From: Neoceratodus forsteri
Lineage: Eukaryota; Chordata; Ceratodontiformes; Ceratodontidae
Assembly (NCBI GenBank): GCA_016271365.2
Contig: CM057455.1
Coordinates: forward strand, 1,560,450,501-1,560,514,500
Direction: 5' to 3'
DNA length: 64,000 nucleotides
The position numbers and the translations under genes were made by a program. This document shows, piece after piece, positions 41,801 to 53,694 of this stretch (position 1 is the stretch's first letter; each line of letters starts with the position of its first letter). The notes beneath the pieces were generated by a model that ran no database searches, was not told the DNA's origin, and was given only the letters and a program-made list of their open reading frames with translations.

Positions 41801-43107
41801 TAGAGTAAGGGGGGGGCAGATCTTCGATCTACCGGGATGTAGACCCCACATTCTATTGTAGAGGTATGTTTTAATCATTTGGAGTTTACTAAATGAATGT
41901 TCACGTCCTACAGATGTGACTGGAAGAGTAAGTATAATGATAAGCAGGCGGTATAATTCAAAAAATACATTTTGGCTTGGTGTCAAGTAATGAATCAGGG
42001 CACACATGTTGTTTATACTCCCATCAGCCTTTCTTTTTGAAGCCTCTTTGCAGCATGCAACTCAGCTGACAGATCTCTTACATTTGATCCATACTGCAGC
42101 GCTCCCAGGTTGATTAAGCATTTTCCCTGTAACTCCTGGGCAATTTTCCTTTGTTTTCCTGTAGATTGCATCACTTCCTATTAAGGGCAAATTTCTTGAT
42201 TTCCCCTATAACCAATGCAAGTCTATGGAAACAATTGTCCTGTAGATGACTTTGTTTTCATGTAAAATACAAGAATACCTATAGTTCTGGGAGGTCAGCC
42301 ATAGTGGTGTGCCAAGGGAAGTACATTCCCCTCCTTCAAGGAATCCACCCTCCCTGGCATTAGTGCAGCAGCTGCTTTTAAGCTTATCAGATGAGCTGTA
42401 CAGTTCTCCATTGATCCTGTCAAGAGCCAGCAAGAAGAGGTGTGTTCAGAAATCTTTTGGGGTTTGCAGGACATGACATTGCCCTGTTGTGGTCATTGTG
42501 ATATGATCCCAGTGATGCGAAACAGGTCCTTCTGCGAATACAAGTCCTCTCAGTTGGCTGAGGCAAACTGTTATCCTTGATCCTCCTTTCTGCTTCACAA
42601 ACCAGTTTCACATTCACAATCATGTCTGGCTTCGAAAACTTCCTCTTGTAAGCTTGCTATCAGTTCTACAGCACATGACAGCTGAAGGTCAGAAGATTAC
42701 AAAAGCTTTGCAACAATGCTGGTCTTTTTGAGGATCATCTCAGACATGATTAATGGCTAATGTGCTATTTATTGTATTAATAAGTGCCTTTGCCTCAATT
42801 ATACACCAAGCATTGCCTCTCTCTTCCTCATATTGATGCAGTGTCTCCATAATGACTGGCAAAGTCCTATACAGACTGTTGCATGCAGCATATTGGCAGG
42901 TCCACCTTGTATCAGATAAACATTTGAGTTCCACTGGCATCTTTTCAGGCATCATTTCTTTTTCATTTCCATACAGTAGGCATGGACTGCTGACCCACTA
43001 AGGAAATTGTATAAAGTCTGTAACAATGAGAAAGCTCAGCAGCCATCTGAATGTTTTTGACACTGTCCACAACTACAAGGTTTAGCCTATGGCTGTGGAA
43101 GTGTATG

Positions 43108-43915
43108 TAGATAGCCGAATAATGCACATGGGGCACAAAAACCCTGGAACAACATATCAGCTGGGGGGTGGAGAAAATAGCATGTTCCAAGCAGGAAAGA
43201 GACCTTGGGGTTATCATCTCTGATGACCTAAAGGTTGGGAGTCAGTGCAACAAGGCGGGTAAAGAAAATAGGATGCTGGGATGCATAGGCAGGGGTATCA
43301 CCAGCAGGAAACGGGAAGTCATAATTCCACTGTACGAGACATTAGTGAGGCCACACCTGGAGTACAGTGTCCACTTCTGGAGGCCTTATCTATGTAAGGA
43401 TATAGACAGGGTGGAGACAGTTCAGAGGAGGGCAACCAAGATGGTATAGGGTTTGCATCACAGGTCCTACAAGGACAGGCTGAATGACTTAAATATGTAT
43501 TCCCTGGAGGAGAGGAGGGAGGGGGGATATGACAGACATTCAAGTACCTCACGGGGGAGGAACAAGGTGCAGGAAAACATTATTTTTCAGAGGAAGAGAT
43601 GTTCCAGGACTAGGGGTCATGGAATGAAATTGGAGAAGCGAGGTTCAGAGGTAACATGAGGAAGTATTTCTTCACGGAAAGGGTGGTGGACAATTGGAAC
43701 CCTTGCCACAGGAGGTGGTGGGGGCTGAAACGATTACAGGGTTCAAGAATACATGGGATAGGCATTGGGGGATCCTAGCAGTTGGGAGAATGGGACAACC
43801 CAGTTCAAGAGAAGCTTGAAGAGGCAAAATTATATGCACAGTTGGGCAGACTAGGTGGGCCAAAGGCCCTTATCTGCTGTCAGTATGTATGTAACTATGT
43901 ATCTATGGAACTTCT
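43108..43915 (+). mobile_element. CR1 LINE fragment inserted in the hAT gene
   Basis: Plus-strand CR1 RT C-terminus. 43168-43449 reads 'ERDLGVIISDDLKVGSQC', 'GRGITSRKREVIIPLY', 'RPHLEYSVHFWRP', 'VQRRATKM'. 43453 onward reads 'SYKDRLNDLNMYSLEERREGG', and 43640-43700 carries 'MRKYFFTERVVDNW' in a shifted frame. The 3' end has 'cttatctgctgtcagtatg' and a 'tatgtaactatgtatctatg' tail. Close to the 1901-2860 subfamily but in the opposite orientation. Confidence 0.9.
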
Positions 43916-44398
43916 TCACAAAACTTGGCCTGCACTCCAGCTGCTTCTACACTCAATGCACTGTACTATGCATGTGTTCATGTTGTTATCTGTAAGGGTC
44001 TGCAATATTGTCTTGGTCAAGGTTGTTGCATCCAAGCCTTGTGCTTTTTGAAAACCAAAGAAATCTTTGTGTATTTTCCCATTGTACACATACAGTAACA
44101 CACCACAAAAGAAATCTTCTGGGTCTTTGAAATGTCCTTTGACTCATCAGCTTGTACTGAGAATGATCCTGCAGCTGCCACTTCATCTATAATTTGCTCT
44201 TTCACCAGCTATGCCTTAATATTAAGGAACTAGCCTTGGATGCTATGATGTGTATATTTTGCATTTGTTGCACCTGAAAATTTTCTTTTTACTGTGTCAT
44301 CATGCACTGGTATCAGATTAAATATTTTCAGAAAATTGCCTTGGTTTAAACATTGTTTGCCTTCTCTGTGTCCTCCCTGTGCAGCTGGGATCATTACA

Positions 44399-44638
44399 AG
44401 ATCCTGAACTCAGGAGTCCGACACCCAGAAGCCTGAAACAAAGACCCCGACCGCGAAAATCCTGACAGTGGGATTTTACCCACAGCGGAGTTAGGAATCA
44501 TAATTAAGAAGGGTGGGGGCAAAGCCCAGCAAAACATGACAGAAAACCTGCTGTGGTCAAAGTCCCACTGTCAGGATTTTCGTGGCTGGGATCTTTGTCT
44601 TGGGCTTCTGGGTGTCAGGCGCCTCAGTGTCAGGATCT
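44399..44638. mobile_element. Palindromic MITE inserted in the hAT gene
   Basis: The left arm ('aagatcctgaactcagg', 'agtccgacacccagaagcc', 'gcgaaaatcctgacagtggg') pairs with the right arm ('cccactgtcaggattttcg', 'gggcttctgggtgtcagg', 'cctcagtgtcaggatctt'). The arms are about 75 bp; the centre has 'gggtgggggcaaagcccagc', resembling the modules in the two LINE insertions at 11.4 and 13.5 kb. It separates 'YIKMISNILRLTVAQYTA' from 'GGHREGKQC' of the hAT protein, which normally sit close together. Confidence 0.78.
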
Positions 44639-45214
44639 TGCAGTATATCCGTGCAGTGTACTGTGCCACAGTCAGCCTCAATATGTTTGATATCATTTTT
44701 ATGTAATGCCAGCTTTCCTTCATAAATTTGCTTTGATCCTCATTATTCAGATTCTGAATGGTGCTTCCTTCCTTTGCATGTATTCTGAAGTTACACTATA
44801 CTGTCTCTGATGTGTTATGGGACTCTGAGTTGTGTAGGGTGAGCGATCCATCCTTTTCGGTCATTCTTTTCCAGTTCTGGAAACCATTTTTGATAAACAC
44901 AGTGACATTTTTACCAGCCTGAGGAAAATAATGGCATGCAGTGCAATACACAGCATCTTCAGACTGAAGTATTCAATCCAAGGAAATAGTTGTACCAGTT
45001 GGAATTGAACACCCTCCACTTTTGCCCAAACTTCTTTTGTGGAAATACACATCTTTGATTGCATAGGCATGCACTCTTTATTCTGGCTCAAATCAGAGGG
45101 GACTGGAGACTTTTTCAGTTGTGATGTACAGCTCTCAGTAATTGGCAAGCTCCCATCATCCTTGGAGTCTGATGCTGTAGTATCACTATCAGACTGCATA
45201 CTGTCATTACTATA

Positions 45215-45901
45215 GGGCTATTCACAAAAGGGAGCTAGGTATGCACTAGTCACATGTAACCCGGCTTGTGTAGCTGTATGGTCCTGGACAGGTGCAGAGT
45301 GCACAGTATTCACTACTATGAGTACCTGCAGGGCACCTGTCCATGAGCCCGCCTCTGGTGCACAGCTGTGTGAGAGCAGATCACAAGACTCAGGCAGGCA
45401 TCCAGTGGGATGCCTGTCCTCAGTCCCCAAGTGTATGCATGAAAGAGATTCTAGGAAGGCATGGACCCCAGCAAGCATACTCTGATGGGTGAATGCCTGA
45501 ATGGCTGCCCCCAGTGCTCCCTGGCAGCCCAGTGGACTGGGGCAGCAGTGTAGAGGAAGTTCCCTTTGCCACTACAGCTGGCAGGTATCTGTTGGAGGGA
45601 GGGGCATGTAAAAGTTATGGCAGGGTCTACCCTCATGTAACTTGCACCCCCTGGGCCTGTCACTCTGCATCTTTGTGAATGGTGTGGAGTATAAGCATGC
45701 TCCCTGGCATGTTCCTGGACTGCCTGTGGTGTGTAGCTGCACAGACGGCCTGGGGATCCTGTGTGCAAGGGGCTAGCGCACCTGTAGTGAATGCTTCCAG
45801 GGGTCCACTGGACCCCCACTGTGTGGCATTCCAATGTAGGGTTACCTATGCACCTCAGATACACGGCATGTAGGCAATCCTAACTTTCATGAATAGGCCC
45901 C
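45215..45901. mobile_element. DNA transposon remnant with 'GGGCYTATTCA' inverted ends
   Basis: The left end 'gggctattcacaaaaggg' and the reverse complement of the right end ('ggggcctattcatgaaag') match over about 20 bases, and similarity extends weakly inward ('ctaggtatgca' against 'ggattgcctaca'). The 687 bp interior is TG/CA-rich with no recognisable transposase. Composition resembles the 19-25.8 kb block. Target-site duplication not resolved. Confidence 0.55.
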
Positions 45902-48850
45902 TATGTTCCCATAGAGGCAAGATGTTTGAACAACATTGCACAATCTCGGACTGTTGTGCCTTTTTTGGACTGAAGTGTTGGACTGCCTATGCTGAAAAAA
46001 CTGTTCATCAATCTCCTCCACCAAACAAAAGCCATAATCCTGGTGATCCACCTCATCTAGTACACCTATATCTGGGAGCTCTCCTTATCCTTGTGAATCT
46101 GACCACAGCACAGCTGAGGGTGACTACTTGGAATCAAACTCCATTCTTTTACTCAGGTCAAGTAGTAGCCTTATGGGAGCCATGCAAAACAAAAACATAT
46201 TATCATCATTCAAATGTGACAAGAGGTTGAGAAGTGACAGTGTATAACAGTTGTAGCAGCATCATTTTAAAGCGGTGGTGGGTGCATTGATTATAAATTA
46301 CTACACTGTGTGCTGGAGTTGGCATTGGGAATCCCAGCACATGGTGTAATTTATAATACGTGTACAAGCCACTGCTGTAAAATGATCGCCTGTGCTGCCA
46401 TGCCTGTGTCATACTGGCAGTTATCAAATATCTCATCACACTCACAGACAAGAAGGCACTTCTTATTTTTTACAATTTTTGGCCAGGAAGGAGCATTATA
46501 TAACCGTAAGAGGTGTTGGAACTGTACATATAAACAGCCCATCATCAAGGACCACTCCCTGACTCCATACAACCCTGAGCATCCCATGGTGTAATACCCC
46601 ATCAGAAATAGGTTGCCTCAATGTACAGTACATCTCACTGCCAAGCAGTAAAAAACAATGCATGTCTGGTGCCTATGTGGTGATTGGGGGGGGGGGGGCT
46701 AAAGTCTGAAAATTCCACATATGATGTCACACCACATGGCAATCTAAAACATCATCATAAAAAGAGGTGGGTCCCAAGAACCAATAGATTTTTTTATAGC
46801 ATAATTGCAAGTAAATTACACTAACGCATTTGTGAATCTCATATAGCTCAATATCCCACCTCAATATGAAAATCGTACACCTCAGCAGACTGCTGTGCCC
46901 TGGAATTTGTTCAGGAGCTACATTGTTCAGTATTAAATAGAGCAGGGACTTAATACTGTAAGTCAACAGATGTGTCTGCAATCCTGTGTGTTTTACCCCT
47001 GTCCCCCCACCATCAGGCACATTAAAGGATCCTGCAATACCACAAATGGGCAGTTTTAAGGACATACGCTGTCTGAGTAGAGGTTTTTGACAACATTCCT
47101 CACAAAAATTCAACCAACAGTTGCAGTAATGAAAAAGGCAGAAACTTATTTGAGAACATAATCTCCTGGATATCATCTCATATGGCAGTTCATAGTATCT
47201 GATATTATCACAGTAAATCATGCAGTCATTCACCTGTCAATAGCCTCATCTATTCTGTACCTTAAAAGTTAGACAGAGCTATGTTGATCTTTGATGCTTC
47301 TTATTTTGCACACACAGATGACCTGTGGGAATTAATGTTGCCTGCAGGCACCTTATCCCTTGCTGGGACTAAAAATTCTCAGCCACCACCACTGCCACCA
47401 CCACAGCATCAGGGAAAGGCACACTGAGGGGGGAGGCGGGGGTGAGAAGACAAATGCATTTAGTGGTAATGTACAGTCAATGTAAACACACAGAATATAG
47501 GCACATATGAACTACCAAGGCAAAGAATTAGCAATATACATGCGATAGTACAGGGAAATTAGGAAACAACCAAAAGTGTACAGCCCAAAGCAACATGTGC
47601 AATCAGCAGTGTACAGAGCCAGAATGTACTGGGGTCATATGGGTATACAAGAAAATATTACCAAGAAATTGTTACAATTTTTTTGAATAGAATTGAAATG
47701 GATGAACTGCCCACTTAACACCCAGTTATACTCCACTTTGAAAAATAAGTTACTGTTACATTCCTGTTGCGCTTCAGACATTTGAGATGGGCATGGAAGC
47801 AGTCAACATGTGTGGCAGACCCAAAAGTTGTGAACTAAATGGCCTCAAGATCTAAATGTAAAATATTTTCTCTTAACTATCAGTGTAGTTCTTGTTCAGG
47901 TAAAGTAATATTAGATTCTGTGAGATAACACAGAGAGCTTTTTACAACCCGTACCTGCTTACTGTGTCCCTGCATGACTCATTAGAAAGAAAAAGGCACA
48001 TTTTTGTGCTGTCCCCTTTGGAATGGAAGGGGAGTGATTGTGTACCCCCCCAGCCTCTGATATTTTGCGGCATCCAATCAGGGGGAGTGCAGGGGCATGT
48101 TCCATAGAAGTCTATGACCAAGCTTTAGAACAGTGTTTTATATGTATTAATGCAGCCTGTAGTGTACCTTAATGCCACCGCTTGACTAACAAGACCCATG
48201 GAAGGGATAAGCTGGCCGTCTTGTCAGGCCAATTTATGATCCTTCCCTAGTAGAATTATTATGTCACAGAATGTTAACATTCCTTTAATCTAGCTCTTTG
48301 ACTATTACATGAACCATTGATGATCAGGAGAAAACAAAATCACAAAGGTTTAACTTGTTGGTACTATATGTCAGAAATTGCTTCTTAAGCCCTGTTTACA
48401 CTACTGACTTTGCAATGCATCACCCCATGTGCATGGGTTGATACGCTGTCAAATTGGAAGTGTAAACACTTACTGGAGCACCTTAAGTACCCTTTGGATC
48501 ATTTTTTTAATTCAGCTCAGTTGTGGGTATCAGTATCGGAGCAAGTGCATTAAAGGGCAGTGTGGATGCTTTGCTGCTCTCGCTCTGCTCCAAATGCATT
48601 TCTCCTGAATTCTTTAGGGAATTTACAGCCCCTCCTCAGAGTGAAATGCAGCTTTGCAAGAGTGGCTGTATACACAGTGAACTGATCTGGACACAGCCAG
48701 CACAGTGGGAAAGGAACGGCGCAGATGCCATAGCGCTGCGCCATGTAAACACAGCTTTTAAGCGAATCTACTTGTAGTTTGTGCTCCCCTCTTTATAGAT
48801 TTTTCCTCAGTTCCAGACAGACAGGCTCCAAATCCTGTCCTTGCTCCTCC
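45902..48850. other. Unassigned sequence, 45.9-48.85 kb
   Basis: No recognised repeat or gene. The longest frame is minus 46727-47233 (168 codons, Cys/Leu/Tyr-rich, no known motif). Chance alone would give a frame or two of this length in a window this size, so I do not call it a gene. A short direct/inverted similarity is present around 46270-46390 ('cattgggaatcccagcaca'). Confidence 0.4.
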
Positions 48851-48855
48851 CTGTG

Positions 48856-49235
48856 GGCACCTGCTTCTCAGAGCTGGTTCCCTATGGACTGTCTGCAGTG
48901 GCAACGCCAGGAGATGCAGGGCCACCTGGTTCCCTTTTCCCATGGATGTGGCAGGAGAATCAAGCAGTCTCCCCCAACTTTCTAGCAGGCATCCACCTCT
49001 CAGAGCTGGTCCTCCATGGATTGTTCACTGTGGCAGAACCTGAAGAAGCAGGCCCCCCGAGCCAGGAGAACCAGGGCCATCCCACTGAACCAGGATTAGT
49101 AGTACCCCCACCCCTTTCTGGCAGGCATCCACCTCCCACAGCTGGTCCCCCATGGATTACCCAGAGTGGCAGGGCCAGGAGATAGAGGGACATGGATTAT
49201 CTCCCTCTCCTCTCCACTGCACATAATCCAGAGAA
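48856..49235 (+). repeat. Minisatellite, three units of about 132-136 bp
   Basis: Units start near 48856, 48988 and 49124. Each has 'ggcatccacctctcagagct', 'ggtcctccatgga', and 'gtggcag...ccaggaga' segments. They are GC-rich and partly open in several frames, which produces Pro/Leu-rich nonsense peptides. Confidence 0.8.
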
Positions 49236-50125
49236 CTGAGACATTTATTTAGATAATGAACAAATATCTACAATAAGCCAGCCACTTACCTCAACAAGAT
49301 AGTGAACACAAGCAGTTAGGAAAAAATAAATCAGTTCCGCTCTGGCCCTTTCCCTGGTTCTGCAGCTTCTCCTGGCTGTTGCACTTTTTCTTCAGGGGCT
49401 GGCTTGGCTCAGCTGTGGCTGCTGTAGCTACTGACTGGGTGGCTAGGTGTTCCCTCCTGTTACTCAGTTAGTTTGCTCTTTTTGTGAATTTAATCACAGA
49501 CACAGTACAGCTCTTTTAAGATTGGCTGATGCAACTATACTGGATCTGTGCTGCAAGCAATGCACTGGCAGAGCCTGATTCAGGAGGTGTCTGATTAATT
49601 TATGGCAGTTGGCGGCAGCACTGATAATCCTCCTCTCACACTCAGCAAATGATGGCTTCTGAGGGGAATTTCCTCTCTGGTGCTCTGGAACTCTGCTCTG
49701 CATGCTGGATTATATGTGGTGTGTGTGGACCTGAGGGGGAACCAGAATAGCTGGCTGTGGGGGGTGGAAGTGATAAAATGCAGATGAACTTTATTGTTTG
49801 TGGTGCATACCCAATTTGCTGTATTGGTGCACTCAGGTCAGATGCAGTGTGTGTCTCTTTAACAGCGGAAGTCCAACTAAACAAAGGAGGAAGAAACATG
49901 TGGAAGCACTATAACAGAAAGTGCCATGTGACCCTTCCAAGTTGCTGTCCATTTGGGATGGGAGTTGGTGTGGCTGGCTGGGACTTAAACACTACAGGCT
50001 GACAGGTGAGTGGCAGGGCAGAGTTGGGACATTGGGTGATTGGCTGGAGAATCAGCAGTTATCTAGCAGGTAGGAAAAATCAAAATGTTTAAGCTGGAAG
50101 TCTGCAAGGATTCAGAGCACACTGG
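49236..50125. other. Unassigned sequence next to the PLE 3' end
   Basis: No protein motif. It may include the 3' untranslated or terminal part of the PLE that ends near 50130. Confidence 0.4.
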
Positions 50126-50129
50126 GTAC

Positions 50130-52760
50130 AAATTAGGGCACAGCAGTTTTTGACCGGGGCACATGCCCAGTGTGCCCTGGTGTAGAGCCACCTATGAGAA
50201 TACAATATATCACATTGCTGTTAATGTATGAGAACTCCTTGGTGATGTGGGAAACACTTGTGGAACCTTGAAGTTTAGTGACACTAGCAATGCATTTTGC
50301 AGGTATGACAGTGGGTTCTGTTACAAGCTTTAGTACCTGGTAGGAAGAAACTGTTATGAGTATGTAGACTACTACATACAAGGAGATTCTGAAGGTTGTG
50401 TGATCTGCAGTAGGAGGCAATTGGTGGCTCTTTAAAAGAAGATTTAATGTTAGAGTCAGTCTGCAGAATAGGACAGTTCCTAATTATGGTCTTTTAAAAG
50501 GAAGGAGTCCTTGCAAGGAAGGCAAGCACCAGTAGAATGCTTGGTTGCTGAGTGAAAGTATTCCTCATGTGAGGGTGAAGGTTACAGGACATATTTCTGA
50601 CCCAGGAGAGTGCTCTGTCCACTGTGATTTCTGTGTAATCCTTATTAATAAGAGGATGGTGCATTATTTGAGCCTGCTCTGCAAAATCATCATCTTCACT
50701 GCATAAGCTGTGAAGTCTAAGAAACTGAATATGAAAAAAAACATTTTGAACATGTTTTTTTATAGAAGGAGTGGTGGAGGAGAAAGCTGTGTGAGTCAAT
50801 GGGTTTTTAATAAACTGATGTCTTCAGACCGGTGTTCTGCACAGACATTTTGATATCTACTAAAGGCAGTGTGGAAGAGGATACTTCAACAGTGTACTGA
50901 AGGAAAGGAAGGGAAGTGGTAAACTTGTCCAAGAAGATTTGGAGGGTTTTGATGGAGTAGGAGGTGCCCCCCACTCACAGTTATCTACAGTGTGTAGCAT
51001 TTGCAGAGGTTAGGCACAGACCCTGTGCAGGAGAGGAAGAATTGTTCCTCAACCCAACCAACTAACATGTTGGTAAGGCTAGGACTTATCCTGGTACTCG
51101 TGGCAACTCCATTGGCTTGCTGGAAAAAAGCTTCAAATCAAATCAAATCAAACTTTATTTATAAAAAGTGCCTTTCTAAAATCAAGGTGCTTGTACATAA
51201 TTAATTAAAATAAATCAATAATAAAAAATACAATTAATTAAAACCATAAATACAACAAGTTAAAACTTATAACAGCGGCATTAAAAATCAGTGTACGCTA
51301 GGCTAAAAAGAAACATCTTCAAAGCCACTTTAAAGCTTTGGATGGTCAGGCAATCTCACACCTGACGAGGCAGAGAATTCCACAGGGTTGGGGCCATAAA
51401 ACTAAAAGACCTGGCCCCAGATGTCTTCAAATGAACCCTGGGAATCTCCAGCAATCCCTCGTCAGTGGATCGGAGAGAGTGGGAGGGACAGTAGGGATGA
51501 AGAAGATCTTACAGATAGCCAGGTCCCTGGTCATGTAGGGCCTTATAGATCAGCAAACTGACCTTGAAGGTGATCCACCACCGTACTGGCAGCCAGTGCA
51601 GTCCATAGAGCGCAGGCATTATATGACTGGTCCTAGATGTACCAGTCAATAGCCTGGCATCCGCATTCTGCATGAGCTGCAGGCAGCGGATATCAACCCC
51701 CAGTAACCCAAGGTAGAGGGCATTGCAGTAGTCAAGGGGGGAGGTAACAAAGGCGTGGACCAGGGATGGAAGATTGTTGGAAGGAACCAGGTGCTTCACC
51801 CAGGCAATATTCCTCAGATGGTAAAAAGAGGTTTTGACAACTGCCAACACCTGAGATTTAAGTATCAAACAGTCATTAAACATAACTCCCAAGTTCCGCA
51901 CCTGGTCTGAGGTAGTTAGCTGAACACCCCCAAGCCATAGACCTGAAAGTATCCTGCCAACAAACCCGCCTCACAGCGACCTGGGCCCATAACCAACACC
52001 TCAATTTTTCTGGGTTTAACCGCGGCCAACTCACTTTCATCCAATCCTGGATTTCGGGGAGACAGTTGTTAAAAACAGAAACAGCAGCATCCTGGCTAGG
52101 CACAAAGGACATGTACAGCTGAGTATCATCTGCATAACAGAGAAAACTCAAGCCATACCACTTAATAATCGCTTCCAATGGCAGCATGTACACCGCAAAC
52201 AACATGGGTGCCAAAATGAAACCCTACAGCACCCAACAAGATAGGGGGAGTGATGCCAAAGAAAAAATACCAGACACCACCCTCTAAGTCCTACCCTCAA
52301 GGAAAGATCAAAGCCATCTGAGGACCATACCAGACAATCCATGGATGAACCACAGGCTGAAAGAAAAAGCATTAAGTTAACGAACAAGTTCAGCCAGTCT
52401 GACTAATGTGTGTGTGGGTGACTACTGGACTTTACTCTTATTCAGAAAATGCTACAGATCTGCCAAGCGATTGGTGTGGGGGATCACTGTGTAAAGAGAG
52501 TTAATATCCATAGTAAAGATGAGCTGCTGGGAGCCACTGAATCTGAACCTGTCAAATAACTGGAAAGCTTGGTTAGTGCCTTTACTGCAAGAGGGTAGAG
52601 CTTCAATAAGTGATCTCATGAGACTGTCCAGAAATGCTGAGATGAGGGGCAGGAGCAGACAGACACAATAGGGTGTCCAGGGTTAGCTATTTTGTGGATT
52701 TGGGGAAAGAGATACAACCTAACTGGTTGTGAACTGTGCCCTCTGTTTGATTTCTGTTTA
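50130..52760 (-). pseudogene. Penelope-like element reverse transcriptase, split by a LINE
   Basis: Reverse-strand order. 'YLFPQIHKIANPGHPIVSV' at about 52716-52660. 'FRFSGSQQLIFTMDINSLYT' then 'VIPH' at about 52550-52475, the PLE RT palm start. An L2-like insertion follows. Then 'GTRMAPSYANLVVGWVEEQF' at 51102-51040. Next come 'TGLKTSVY', 'PIDSHSFLLHHSFYKK', and at 50799-50494 'FLRLHSLCSEDDDFAEQAQI' and later residues. The GIY-YIG start lies at 50280-50180 ('NSNVIYCI'). Stops, frameshifts and the insertion inactivate it. PLEs use this protein for target-primed or telomere-associated reverse transcription. Confidence 0.82.
51125..52388 (-). mobile_element. L2-like LINE inserted in the PLE
   Basis: Reverse-strand frames: 52214-51876 with 'MAPMLFAVYMLPLEAII' and an intact catalytic YADDTQLY box; 51901-51509 with 'MRNLGVMFNDCLILKSQV', 'LVHAFVTSPLDYCNALYLGL', 'LQLMQNADARLLTGT', 'ALYGLHWLPVRWWI'. 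These are L2-clade signatures. The 3' end on the plus strand is the pentamer tail 'tcaaatcaaatcaaatcaaa' at 51132-51151, typical of L2 3' ends. 5'-truncated at about 52388. Confidence 0.87.
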
Positions 52761-53555
52761 TCTTATTTTTCACTCTGGGTTTTACCTGTTTTCTCCATAC
52801 CTTCTGTGTTGTGTCTTTTGCAGCTGCTTTTTCACCCTGAGTCTCTTTCTGTCTCTGTCCCTCTCCTTGGTGATCCACTTGTCTTAGTGTTTGTGGTGAT
52901 CACACAGAGGAACACTAACTACTCTTCACTCTGGAACACTGGGTATTAATATTTGTATCCTGGGCTTGTTGGATTCCTTGAGATTTCTCTTGTTCAGTGC
53001 TACTAACTTTAGATTTGTAATTTACAGTAGGCACGCTGTTAGGGCAGTCTGCAACCTTGTCTAGTTAGTGATGTCACTACCTACAGTAGGTACGTTGATA
53101 GCTCAAAATGACAGCTATCATTCCACATTTTAAATCAATCAGCACTGTACCAGTGAGTTAAAAAGACTTGTCTATCAGTGGATTCTCTAGCCATACCCCC
53201 TAAGGAAGAGGCAGAACATCTCAAAACAGTGGGCTAGCTTGAATTTGGGAATGGTGTTTTTTGTTTTAATGATACAATTTACTTCATTTTCTGCATCCGT
53301 GGTGTATCCTGCAGCCTTCTTTCTTGTGTTCTACAGTTTTTACTGCTTGCATCTGCACTGTACTGTGGCACGCATTGCTTTTTCTTGTTCGCTGCCTGAA
53401 GAAGTCTAGAACAGATTGTGTTGGCAACATGTGACAAGACTTAAAACTCTACCTCTGAAGACTGTATCACTATGAGGCACTTCCTTGGAGCTGTACCTTA
53501 TGCTTTGGATAGGAGATTGTGGGCTGGGGTAGGGTGACCACTAGCACCACATTTT
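52761..53555. other. Unassigned sequence, possible PLE 5' terminal region
   Basis: At 53198-53245, 'cccctaaggaagaggcag', 'aacatctcaaaacagtggg' resembles degenerate PLE terminal repeats. A similar phrase, 'cctgaagaagtctagaac', lies at 53395. Both are upstream of the minus-strand PLE coding region, as a 5' pLTR would be. There is no intact hammerhead core. Confidence 0.35.
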
Positions 53556-53607
53556 CCTACTTTTGTGTGTTTAACTGTAACTGGTGCATTAACTAAGTTT
53601 TTGCAAA

Positions 53608-53610
<3 letters not shown>
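53556..53610. mobile_element. Solo end of the palindromic 'TTAGGGTT' MITE
   Basis: 'ttcctacttttgtgtgttta', 'actggtgcattaactaag' and 'tttttgcaaagaa' match the right terminus of the copies ending at 30729 and 59008. It stops exactly at a (TA)n tract. Confidence 0.75.
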
Positions 53611-53661
<51 letters not shown>

Positions 53662-53675
53662 ATATACATATACAC
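53610..53675. repeat. (TA)n microsatellite with TACA tail
   Basis: About 42 bases of pure TA (53610-53651) followed by 'cacacatacatatacata'. Confidence 0.97.
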
Positions 53676-53694
53676 TATAGTTAGGTTAAACTGG

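Larger units (their letters stand above)
41815..45200 (-). pseudogene. hAT transposase of the TTF/DUF4371 (ZMYM1-like) type, broken by two insertions
   Basis: Reverse-strand order. An acidic N-terminus and TTF-type zinc-finger region at 45199-44650 ('LFPWIEYFSLK', 'TACHYFPQAGKNV', 'FIKNGFQNWKRM'). A palindromic MITE follows at 44399-44638. The DUF4371 core lies at 44390-43916 ('GGHREGKQCLNQGNFLKIF', 'EQIIDEVAAAGSFSVQADES', 'KDISKTQKISFVV', 'NMNTCIVQCIECRSSWSAG'). A CR1 follows at about 43108-43915. The rest of the core follows at 43105-42740 ('IHFHSHRLNLVVVDSVKN', 'KCLSDTRWTCQYAA'). The dimerisation domain sits at 42007-41880 ('NVFFELYRLLIIILTLPVTS', then 'REHSFSKLQMIKTYL'). It would cut and paste a hAT element. 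The usual 'CERSFS' is 'REHSFS' here. Stops and frameshifts also occur between insertions. Confidence 0.85.
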
